Shown here: in pieces, positions 35,465-43,436 of the stretch | Layout of the letters: every line of letters starts with the position of its first letter | Numbering within the stretch: position 1 is the first letter of the stretch | The notes under the pieces: model-generated | Database searches by the model: none | What the model was told of the DNA's origin: nothing | The model's input: the letters and a program-made list of their open reading frames with translations, nothing else | Made by a program: the position numbers and the translations under genes | Assembly (NCBI GenBank): GCA_029259745.1 | Contig: JAJDEO010000003.1 | Coordinates: forward strand, 1-64,000 | From: Planctomycetota bacterium | GTDB taxonomy: Bacteria > Planctomycetota > B15-G4 | Reading direction: 5' to 3' | Length of the DNA stretch: 64,000 nucleotides

Positions 35465-35505
35465 CGCGCTCGCACAGGCGCGCTCGGGTGCGTGCGGCGC
35501 GCCGG
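35465..35505 (+). repeat. 41-bp direct repeat, copy 2
   Basis: Second copy of the repeat at 31056-31096. It lies in the 377-base gap between two secreted-protein genes, together with a TAGCAGCGTGTTGAA sequence at 35365-35379 that resembles insertion sequence ends read in reverse. No transposase fragment is visible here. Nothing else is seen in this gap except the hairpin at 35536. Confidence 0.7.
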
Positions 35506-35535
35506 CGCGCTCCTGAACCGCATCACCCTCTCGAC

Positions 35536-35577
35536 GACGAACCCCGTCGGCTGCATGCGCGGTCGGCGGGGTTCGTC
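35536..35577 (+). terminator. Hairpin between secreted-protein genes
   Basis: A perfect 11-bp stem (35536-35546 with 35567-35577) and 20-base loop, 170 bases after the lamin-tail gene. It could terminate that gene. No T-run follows. Confidence 0.5.
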
Positions 35578-35743
35578 TCGTCGAACGAGCCACCGCGAAC
35601 CGTCTTGATCGAAAGGAAAGCGTGCTCGGGCCATCGGACGCCATCATCTCCCGGATAAATACACGACTTCCTGGAGACGCTCGGACGTGCCTCCCGATTC
35701 CATCTCCTGACGCAGCACCTCACGCCGCACAACGGAGATGACG

Positions 35744-38278
35744 ATGTCACGTGCCTTGAACCTTGCCGGATCCGCCCGTTCCTTTTCCTCAGCGGTCCGC
35801 GCGAGGCGCCGCCATGCGTGGACCGTGGTCATCGGTCTTGCGCTCACGATGCCCCTGCTCGCCGAAGATGCGCTCGTAAGCGGGCCCCCAGCCCTTCTCG
35901 GCGATCGATCCGCGCCCTGCGCCGCCAGCGTCAAGCTGCCGCAGTGTTTCATCGAAGACGACGCGCGCTTCCTCATGCTGGGTGACGAACTCTCCGCCGC
36001 ACTCGAGACGGCACGCATGCACTGGATCGTCAGCGACCGCGAGAGCAAAGAACACAGCGTCGTGACGATCGAGCCCATCGGTGGGCGCGCGGACGCTGAG
36101 CCGACGGGCGAAGCTCTGCGGCCGGGTGTCGTCAGTCGCTTCCATGGCGCTCCGGAGAACTGGAAGAGCGCGCGCCGGACGTTCGGGACCGTTCGCTACG
36201 CCGACCTCTGGACAGGCATCGACCTGAAGCTCGAAGCCATGGGCACGACGCTCAAAGGCACGTACACCGTGGCGCCGGACGCCGATCCGCACGACATCGT
36301 GCTGCGCCATCACGGCGCCGACGACGTGACGATCGACGACGACGGCCGGCTCGTCATCGCGACACCCTCCGGAAGTGTGATCGACGCCGCGCCCGTGGCA
36401 TGGCAACTCGTCGACGGTGAACACCGCGACGTGGACGTCGGCTTCCGCGTGACGGCATCGGAAGATGAGGCTTTCGACGTCACATTCTCCGTGGGTCACT
36501 ACGACACGTCACGCCCGCTGCTCATCGACCCGGCCGTGATCGTGACGGCGGGCTTCCTCGGGGGCGCCGACGACGACAATCCCTCGGCGATCGAGGTCGA
36601 CGACGTCGGCAACGTCTACGTCTCCGGGAGCACGCGCTCCACAGAGGCGAGCTTTCCGGTGCTCGTCGGCCCCGAGCTCACCTGGGACGGCCCGTTCTTC
36701 CCGCCGCACGGCGATGCATTCATCGCAAAACTCGACCCGAACGGCACCCTGCTCTACGCGGGTTTCTTGGGCGGCACAGAACTCGACTACATCAACGGAC
36801 TCGCCGTCGATTCACTTGGACGTGCCTACGTCGGCGGTTACACACGCTCGGAAGAGTACAACGGATTCCCCGTCAAGAACGGCCCCGACCTGACCTACAA
36901 CTTCGGGGGTGACGGTTGGGTTGCACGCGTCGCGGCGGATGGCAGCACGCTCGACTACTGCGGATACATCGGCGGGAACAGCGGCGATCGCGTCTTCGGT
37001 GTCGACGTCGACGAACTCTTCCGCATGTATGTCGTGGGGCGCTTCAAGTCACTCCCGGCAACGTTGCCGCTGCAGGGCGGCCCCTTCCTCACCGAGCCAG
37101 GCGGCGCGACGGACAGCTTCATCGCGCGCGTCTCGCCCAACGGGACGACGCTCGAATACTGCGGCTATCTCGGCGGCGACGACCAAGAAGACATCACGGA
37201 AGTCGTTGCCGACAAGTTCGGCGGCGCCTGGTTCTCGGGCTGGACATGGTCGACGAACTTCCCCTCGGTCGGAAGTTTGGGCCCTGTACACAACGGGTCG
37301 ATCGAAGCCGTCGTCGGTCGCGTCGCCATCAACGGATCATCACTGACGTCGTGCGGGTTCATCGGCGGGCTCGGCAGCGAGTTCCCGATCAGTCTCGAGC
37401 TCGACGACGTGGGGTCGGTGTACGTCTCCGGCGTCACACATGATCCGTCCACGTTCCCGACGCTCATCGGCCCCAACCTCGTGCCCGCGAATCCCACGGT
37501 GACAGGTTTCATCTCCAAGGTCTCGGCAAACGGCCAGTCACTCGTCTGGTCGGGGTTCACGGGCACGGGCTTCACCGCCGACATCTCGATCGCGGAGGAT
37601 CAAACACTCTGGGTCCTCACGGCTCAGAGCGACGGCACGCCCACGGGTAGCAACCCGCTCATCGGTCGTGTGAGTACCTCGGGTGACGACCTCGAGCATG
37701 TCGTTCTCATCGATCTTCCCGACGGCACGACGCTGTCGTTCATCGACGCCGTGCCGACGTCACTCACACCCGGCGCGACGGACCTGTGGCTTGCCGGTCG
37801 ATCCACGGACGACGAGCTGACGGTGCCTGTTGTCGGCGGCCCCGACCTGATGGCCAACGGGATGACGGACACCGTCGTCATGAAGCTGCGCATCACGGAC
37901 GGACCGTGGGCCGACGTCGGCTTCGGGCTGGCCGGAACCTACGGCGCCCCGGTGCTCACGGGCACGGGGACGTTGCAGCCACTCACGCCGATGGAGCTGA
38001 ACGTCACGGGCGCGCTCGAGAGCACACCGTGTTGGCTCATCTTCGGACTCAACACGCTCTACGCACCGTTCCGTGGCGGCACGATGGTGCCCGACCCCGC
38101 GCCCCCCGGCTTCATCGTTCCGTTCAGCACGTCGGCCGCGGGCACATGGACGCTCCCCGCGACCTGGCCGAGCGGCATCCCATCAGGATTCTCCATCTAC
38201 GTCCAACTCTGGGTGAGCGACGCAGCGGGACCGGTGAACTTCGCGGCGAGCAACGGGTTGCAGGGGACGACGCCCTGA
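35744..38278 (+). CDS. Secreted DUF7948 / SBBP-repeat protein
   Basis: An 844-aa protein. A membrane-type signal lies at about 24-41 (AWTVVIGLALTMPLLAE) after an Arg-rich start. Residues 45-260 match the N-terminal domain usually preceding SBBP repeats (DUF7948-like: VRYADLWTGIDLKLEA, YDTSRPLLIDPAVI). Residues 265-720 are repeats of 'GFLGGxxxDxxxxIxVDxxGxxYVxGxTxSxxFP' type, a beta-propeller. Residues 722-844 are the shared module (WADVGFGLAGTYGAP, APFRGGTMVPDPAP) ending SNGLQGTTP. ATG 35744 is preferred because GGAG is then six bases upstream; ATG 35738 abuts it. Confidence 0.85.
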   Translation: MSRALNLAGSARSFSSAVRARRRHAWTVVIGLALTMPLLAEDALVSGPPALLGDRSAPCAASVKLPQCFIEDDARFLMLGDELSAALETARMHWIVSDRESKEHSVVTIEPIGGRADAEPTGEALRPGVVSRFHGAPENWKSARRTFGTVRYADLWTGIDLKLEAMGTTLKGTYTVAPDADPHDIVLRHHGADDVTIDDDGRLVIATPSGSVIDAAPVAWQLVDGEHRDVDVGFRVTASEDEAFDVTFSVGHYDTSRPLLIDPAVIVTAGFLGGADDDNPSAIEVDDVGNVYVSGSTRSTEASFPVLVGPELTWDGPFFPPHGDAFIAKLDPNGTLLYAGFLGGTELDYINGLAVDSLGRAYVGGYTRSEEYNGFPVKNGPDLTYNFGGDGWVARVAADGSTLDYCGYIGGNSGDRVFGVDVDELFRMYVVGRFKSLPATLPLQGGPFLTEPGGATDSFIARVSPNGTTLEYCGYLGGDDQEDITEVVADKFGGAWFSGWTWSTNFPSVGSLGPVHNGSIEAVVGRVAINGSSLTSCGFIGGLGSEFPISLELDDVGSVYVSGVTHDPSTFPTLIGPNLVPANPTVTGFISKVSANGQSLVWSGFTGTGFTADISIAEDQTLWVLTAQSDGTPTGSNPLIGRVSTSGDDLEHVVLIDLPDGTTLSFIDAVPTSLTPGATDLWLAGRSTDDELTVPVVGGPDLMANGMTDTVVMKLRITDGPWADVGFGLAGTYGAPVLTGTGTLQPLTPMELNVTGALESTPCWLIFGLNTLYAPFRGGTMVPDPAPPGFIVPFSTSAAGTWTLPATWPSGIPSGFSIYVQLWVSDAAGPVNFAASNGLQGTTP

Positions 38279-38461
38279 AGCGAGTGACCCTCGGACGGTC
38301 GTCGCGACGCGCGACCTCCCACTCGGGCGCGACGTCGAGACCGTCTCGCTGATCTGGGCCGAACTCGAGAGCGCGTTCGAACGCATCGAGCGAACCCCGG
38401 TCCGCGCCTTCGAGCCACAGCCGCACGACGATCATTCACGGCTTGCTATGATGCTCGTCGC

Positions 38462-39043
38462 ATGAATGACACGGACGACGAGCCTCGTGGCCCGGCAAGC
38501 ACCGAGGCCTCCAAGAACGAGCCGTCGGTCGAGCAGTTGCTCGGTGAGCACCTGCCGCGACTCCGAGCCTACGTGCGCCTGAAAGCCGGGCCGCTCGTGC
38601 GGGCGCGCGAAGGCGAGTCCGACATCATCCAGTCGACGTGCCGACAGGTGCTCGAGCACAAAGACGTGTTTCAGCATCGAGGTGACGGAAACTTTCGCAC
38701 GTGGCTCTACACGACAGCGCTGCGCAAGATCCTCGACAAGCACGATTTCCACACGGCGGCACGCCGCGACGCACGTCGCAACACGAGTTCCGACTCCGAG
38801 CTCCTCGACGTCTACTCCGACCTCTGCACGCCGAGCCGTGTCGCAAGTGCCCGCGAGCAACTCGACCGGATCGAAGCCGCGATGGCCGCCCTCGACGAGG
38901 ATCAACGTGAAGTCATCCTGCTCTCGCGGATCCTCGGACTTTCGCGACGCGACGTGGCCGAGCAGATGGGACGCAGCGAAGGGTCGGTTCGCAACCTGCT
39001 GCATCGCAGCCTGGTCCGCCTGAGCCACGAGCTCGACGTCTGA
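38462..39043 (+). CDS. ECF-family RNA polymerase sigma factor, second copy
   Basis: A 193-aa paralogue of the sigma factor at 7191: LRAYVRLKAGPLVRAREG, SDIIQSTCRQV, FRTWLYTTALRKILDKHD in region 2, and SRRDVAEQMGRSEGSVRNLL as the region 4 helix-turn-helix. Unlike the first copy it has no kinase gene beside it. It follows a secreted-protein gene by 183 bases on the same strand. Its signal and regulon cannot be read from the sequence. Confidence 0.9.
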   Translation: MNDTDDEPRGPASTEASKNEPSVEQLLGEHLPRLRAYVRLKAGPLVRAREGESDIIQSTCRQVLEHKDVFQHRGDGNFRTWLYTTALRKILDKHDFHTAARRDARRNTSSDSELLDVYSDLCTPSRVASAREQLDRIEAAMAALDEDQREVILLSRILGLSRRDVAEQMGRSEGSVRNLLHRSLVRLSHELDV

Positions 39044-39676
39044 TGCGGATGCGTGCATGGTGCGGCGTTCGGGGTTTTCGCACGGCTCGAGCCGGCGCGA
39101 CTCGACCTCTTCCTCTTCCGCAACGGACGCACGACGTGATCGCCACCGCGATCGGCGCGACACGCGTCGACGGAAATCGCCGATGCGTCAAGAGGACTCG
39201 TCCGCTCGTTTGCTTCCCGCACACCTCACGATGTGTGCCCGTATCGGCGTTGGACGGTGGCGCGTGCAAGCTGACCTTGACCGGGTCGTCGGTCTCGAGA
39301 GTGGACGCGATGGCGAGGTTCGGCCCGCCATTCGCACCGGCGAGACCGTTGCCCAGATCCTCGAGGAGCGGCGAGCGTCTGTAGGTGTCACGCGCCGCCC
39401 AGCGAGCCGTGTTCGCACGAACATTCGGTCGGCCGTTGCGTCGAAGTCGAGCGCCAGAATTGCGGCTGTGGTGCCTGTGTGAGAGCCCGTCATCACACGC
39501 ATCGACGACCCGCCCCCCACCACCGTGGTAGGGTCCATGAAGTGTCACCATACGGCGACCGCGGCCGGACTTCACAATTCGTTAGGCACGGGCATGTTTC
39601 TCATAGTCGTTGGGTTTGGTAGAGAGAATCTCGATCGGTCATCCGCGCGCGCGCCAGAGCTGGCGAAGGTCTTCGG
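39044..39676. other. Intergenic region, no gene seen
   Basis: About 630 bases. Open frames on both strands look like non-coding high-GC sequence. A 12-bp palindrome (39083-39094) lies 40 bases after the sigma gene and could be part of a terminator. The hydrolase ribosome binding site (AAGG) is at the right end. Confidence 0.45.
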
Positions 39677-40645
39677 ATGAAGTCGACGCGCAAACGCATT
39701 TGGGTTGAGCGAGAGGACGCCATGCTCTCGGTCACGTATGAGGTGCCGATGGAAGTTCCCCCTCAAGGCCTCGTCGTCTTCATCCATGGCCAGGCCGCCA
39801 TCCCGAGCTTCTATCGGCTCGACCCCACGCCGTTCCTCGCACGATCGTATCTGTTCGCGCACTTCCACCAACGGGGGCATGGGCGCTCCTCAGGAACATT
39901 TTCTCTCCATAGTGGCGCCTCCGATGCGCATGCCGTCGCGCAGCGCGTGCTCGTCGAGGTCGGCCTGAAGAACGTGCCCGTCTATTGGGTCGCGCATAGT
40001 GCTGCATGCCTCAGTGCCGTCAGGTCCTTTGTTGTCGGTGGGCCACGGCCTTCGGGGCTCGCGTTCGTCTGCCCAGCGCTCAGTCGTGAAGTTTTCCGAC
40101 ACAACCACCGGACGGTTCGAGAAGAAGACGGTGAGACCGGGTTTGAAGCGTGGATGCGCCAGCTCGAGGGTCCGGAGGGTGCGGTCGATGCTCTGCGTGC
40201 CTTCCTGCGTGACCCTGACTGGATCTACCGCCGCGACCGACTCGACGACTCAGTCCGACGCGCCCTTGGTGGGCATCGCATCCGATGGGCGAGTCACCGA
40301 ACCGACGACTGGTCCGCGATCCTCGAAGATTGGTACTCGGTCATTCCGTGGGACAGCCAGCCTCTTCGGACTGTGGATGTGCCGACGATCACGATCGTTG
40401 CCGAACGTGACGAATGGATACCTGTGCAGGAGACCCGGACGGCACACTCACGACTCGCTGCCAGGCCCAAGCGGTTCGTCGTGATCGACCATCACAATCA
40501 CCGCCTGGAGGGTGCCTGGACTGAAGTGGGTGAGATCATCGGGCGGTTCTTCGAACGTTCCGTCGGACAAGCAAACCTTCGCGCGACCGAGGACTCGAAC
40601 CCGTCACGTGGCCAATGCGACCACGCGAAGCCAGAGGCGGGGTGA
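39677..40645 (+). CDS. Alpha/beta hydrolase with unusual nucleophile elbow
   Basis: A 322-aa soluble protein with the alpha/beta-hydrolase layout. The oxyanion strand is LVVFIHGQA (32-40). The nucleophile elbow is AHSAA around Ser108, instead of the usual GxSxG. The acid is probably Asp245 (VAERDEWIP), and the histidine is within DHHNHRLEG (272-275). This resembles lysophospholipase/serine aminopeptidase-type hydrolases, substrate unknown. Its last 42 bases overlap the convergent methyltransferase gene, and the final 20 residues are of low complexity. Its base composition resembles the TIR-methyltransferase operon beyond, which may indicate common acquisition. Confidence 0.8.
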   Translation: MKSTRKRIWVEREDAMLSVTYEVPMEVPPQGLVVFIHGQAAIPSFYRLDPTPFLARSYLFAHFHQRGHGRSSGTFSLHSGASDAHAVAQRVLVEVGLKNVPVYWVAHSAACLSAVRSFVVGGPRPSGLAFVCPALSREVFRHNHRTVREEDGETGFEAWMRQLEGPEGAVDALRAFLRDPDWIYRRDRLDDSVRRALGGHRIRWASHRTDDWSAILEDWYSVIPWDSQPLRTVDVPTITIVAERDEWIPVQETRTAHSRLAARPKRFVVIDHHNHRLEGAWTEVGEIIGRFFERSVGQANLRATEDSNPSRGQCDHAKPEAG

Positions 40646-41395
40646 GTGTGTGAGGTTCATAGCTTCCTGCGTTCGCGAGAGACTTCGCTGCAACACCGCT
40701 GAACCGACGTCGAAATCGACGCCCGGAAGGATGCCAGCCACCCAGTCCGGGTAGTGGCAGAGTCCGTAGAACGCCGTCATAGGCATCTCCACACGATCCA
40801 CCGTGGCCTCGACGATCTCGAAGCCTTCGTTCGTGGCACATGACGTGTACTCATCGGACGATAGTCGTCGTCGAGCCGCAACACGCTCTTTGGTGGGTCG
40901 AAATCCATACTCGCGCTTGAGCATCTTCAGCGCACTTCGCACCCAGGAACGATAGAAGCCGGTAGCCTCCTCGGGCTCAGCGCCCGCGATGAAACTCGTG
41001 TTGAATGCCAAGAGCGAGCCGGATCGGAGCCCAGACCGGACACTACGAAAGAGCGCACTCTTGTCCTCCACAAGATGCACACAGTTGAAGAAGAATGCGG
41101 CGTCGACAGGAGTCACGAACAGTCTCTCCAGTGTCTCGGCCTTTGCTGCCACGTAACCGGCTCGACTCCCAAGGAGCTCCCGCGCCTTGGAAAGCTCATG
41201 TGTCGCGCAGTCGACGAGGATGACGCGTGTTCCCGCGGGTGCATGCTCGACGAGGATGCGTGAAGTCTCACCTGTGCCTGCGCCGACGTCGAGGCAAACA
41301 CCCGCCGGAATGGCGTGTCCCTCGATCAAGCGGCGATTGATCGAGAGCGTGAAAGCGTTCTGGGAGAAGGCACGGATCGATGCGGCATCCGACAT
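40604..41395 (-). CDS. Class I SAM-dependent methyltransferase
   Basis: A 263-aa protein. Motif I is CLDVGAGTGE (34-43), the acidic loop VDC ends strand 2 (61-63), and AAFFFNCVHLVED is the motif IV region, as in small-molecule methyltransferases of the Methyltransf_25 type. The C-terminal 110 residues are a helical lid (YRSWVRSALKMLKREYG). The substrate is unknown. It begins three bases after the stop of the TIR gene, so both are on one transcript, which suggests joint action, perhaps modification of a nucleotide or defence-related product. It overlaps the convergent hydrolase gene by 42 bases. Confidence 0.85.
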   Translation of the reverse strand: MSDAASIRAFSQNAFTLSINRRLIEGHAIPAGVCLDVGAGTGETSRILVEHAPAGTRVILVDCATHELSKARELLGSRAGYVAAKAETLERLFVTPVDAAFFFNCVHLVEDKSALFRSVRSGLRSGSLLAFNTSFIAGAEPEEATGFYRSWVRSALKMLKREYGFRPTKERVAARRRLSSDEYTSCATNEGFEIVEATVDRVEMPMTAFYGLCHYPDWVAGILPGVDFDVGSAVLQRSLSRTQEAMNLTHSPRLWLRVVALAT

Positions 41396-41398
41396 GTA

Positions 41399-42922
41399 TC
41401 AAGAAGCGGCCGCAGCCGCGCCGCCTTCGTTGTCCTTGTGAGCCGTGCGGTCCGCAACGACGCCCACGGGTCGTGACTCGCCCGCTGATGCGTCCCGCGC
41501 AAGCTCGGCAAACCGCCCCGCACAGATTGCCAACCACCGACGAGTGAGAGAGTGCATCTCAAGTGCCAAGCGTCGCGACATCGCAACGTCGCGGTGCGTT
41601 ATCATCGCATCCCTCAGCTTGGACTTGAGCACGATGTCCCATGAAGTGATGACATCCTTGAGCTGCCCCCGGTTCTCGTCACTGCCCAACGCTCTCATTG
41701 AGCGATCGCGCCGATAACCACTGGCTTGCAGTTCCGTCTTGATGTTCAGTTCGATGTCGTCGAAGAATCGCTCGTAGAGCCCGGGAAGGTCATCGCTTGT
41801 CGCCTTTTCTTCAAGCTCTTCGATGAGTGGGGCAACCGCACCCCAGCGCAGCATCTGCCCGAGCCCCACGAGGTGACTCATCCGACCCAGGTCCCCTTCG
41901 GCACTCGACCCGCGAAGGTCGATCGACGCGCTCGGCTTGAACAAGAAATCGAAGACCGCCGAGTCGATCGTTGGCTTCACGACCCGACGAAGGACTGGGC
42001 GGAGATGCCGACCGGTGCGACCGCGGACAAGTGCTGGTAAGCAGGGATCCACCCGTGTGACCGCTTCATGCGCACTTAGCATCCTCTGGTTCATGCAGCG
42101 CAGCCAACTTTCCGCCCACTCGCTTCGACCGCTCTCCCTGCCTAGTGTCGCGATGTAAGACGCGACGTCATTCCAACGCGCTTCCGTTCCCTTCACGAAC
42201 TTGAACTGGGCCAGAAGGCTTCCTTCGGCACGCGCGTCAGGTGGAATCCTTCCTGCGTCTCTCCACGCCTCGACACTCTTGATGAAAATCGAGAGTGAAT
42301 CCGTGTGGTACATCGGTCCCTCGCCGAGCCCCAACGCATCGGCGAATGATTGCTGGAGTGCTTGAAGCTGAGCCTCACTGATGTAGACATTGACGGGACG
42401 GTCTCGTATGCCAGCAAGTGACTCCCTGAACATGGAATCGAGAAATCGCCGGATCGAGATCATCTGCCCTTCGACTTCGTCAGTTCCCGCGCCCACGGAT
42501 ACCGACGTGAACTCCTCAAGCGGGTTCGGTCGCCTCACACCTTCGGGGTGTAGGACGAAGAGCCGCTTCTGCTGACCACTCCTCCCTCCTTCGAAAAAGC
42601 CGCTCTCGAAGAGGCACCAATCCCACTGCTGCGAAGGCGAGGTGTACAGCAGGACGAGCCAGTCCGAGCGACGCAGCTTGTTCTTCACGACCTCTCGATA
42701 GCGCTCGCCCTGGTCATCGTGCCCTGAGACATAGACACGGAGGTTCCCCGCCCCAGCTCCTTCGAGTTGCTCCTTGATGTTAAGCGCATGGGCCTTCCCA
42801 TCTCCTTCGGCCTTGTGACTTAGGAAGACGCGAAGCGGCCTGTCCTCGCGACGCACCTCGTTCTCGGTGCCTGCCACTCGATCATCATGTGCCCCTTCTT
42901 CGCTGCCTTCACGACTATCCAT
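41399..42922 (-). CDS. TIR-domain protein, operon with methyltransferase
   Basis: A 507-aa protein. Residues 29-145 are a TIR-like domain: RVFLSHKAEGDGKAHAL, then YREVVKNKLRRSDWLVLLYT, and WDWCLFESGFFEGG, where Glu106 matches the catalytic position of NADase TIRs. The following 360 residues are mostly helical and unassigned; they may sense or oligomerise. ATG 42922 is chosen because GGGGGA precedes it; the frame is open to 43108, but that extension is of non-coding character. It is cytoplasmic. Its composition is poorer in G+C than the mrp or secreted-protein genes. It differs from the TIR protein at 406, with only the TIR part comparable. Confidence 0.82.
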   Translation of the reverse strand: MDSREGSEEGAHDDRVAGTENEVRREDRPLRVFLSHKAEGDGKAHALNIKEQLEGAGAGNLRVYVSGHDDQGERYREVVKNKLRRSDWLVLLYTSPSQQWDWCLFESGFFEGGRSGQQKRLFVLHPEGVRRPNPLEEFTSVSVGAGTDEVEGQMISIRRFLDSMFRESLAGIRDRPVNVYISEAQLQALQQSFADALGLGEGPMYHTDSLSIFIKSVEAWRDAGRIPPDARAEGSLLAQFKFVKGTEARWNDVASYIATLGRESGRSEWAESWLRCMNQRMLSAHEAVTRVDPCLPALVRGRTGRHLRPVLRRVVKPTIDSAVFDFLFKPSASIDLRGSSAEGDLGRMSHLVGLGQMLRWGAVAPLIEELEEKATSDDLPGLYERFFDDIELNIKTELQASGYRRDRSMRALGSDENRGQLKDVITSWDIVLKSKLRDAMITHRDVAMSRRLALEMHSLTRRWLAICAGRFAELARDASAGESRPVGVVADRTAHKDNEGGAAAAAS

Positions 42923-43436
42923 CACGATCCCCCAATTGGCTACGCCCTCCGCGAGTGCCCGGACGCCCCCAGCACTCACGAACAAGCAGCCGGATTCGAT
43001 CTTTTCGATGATCTTACATGGGATGAGCGCATCAGCAATGCAACGCACGCTCGTATGCTGCGAGACCCATGGCGCTCGGCCGCCCGGCCCACGCATACGA
43101 CTTGCCATATAGATCGAGGATAACGCGCCTGCGAAGTGCGGACCGCATGTGGTGCGATCGCGACTTCATGGGCGTCGCGTATACGGTTGCATTGCGTCGA
43201 ACGGCGCGCCGACGGAGTCGCGACGTACGGTCGACACACGTCCTTCGGCACGGCCGCTCCAGCGCCAGCGGAGCGACCGGGCACGTGTGTTGCCCCCGAC
43301 GACGGGCCCGGGCGACGACAAGACGCCAACTCCGAGAAAACTTCGCGCCATCTGGAAACGTCGGGAGCTGGTTCCCGATTCCATCTTGGGGGCCGCTGAG
43401 TCGGCGCCGAACCTCTCGACACCTGGACCAGATCTC
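42923..43436. other. Divergent intergenic region
   Basis: About 515 bases between the TIR gene and the C25 peptidase gene. Both frames remain open into it, but the encoded sequence is Arg-rich and lacks conserved patterns. Promoters for both genes must lie here. I could not place them. Confidence 0.45.
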
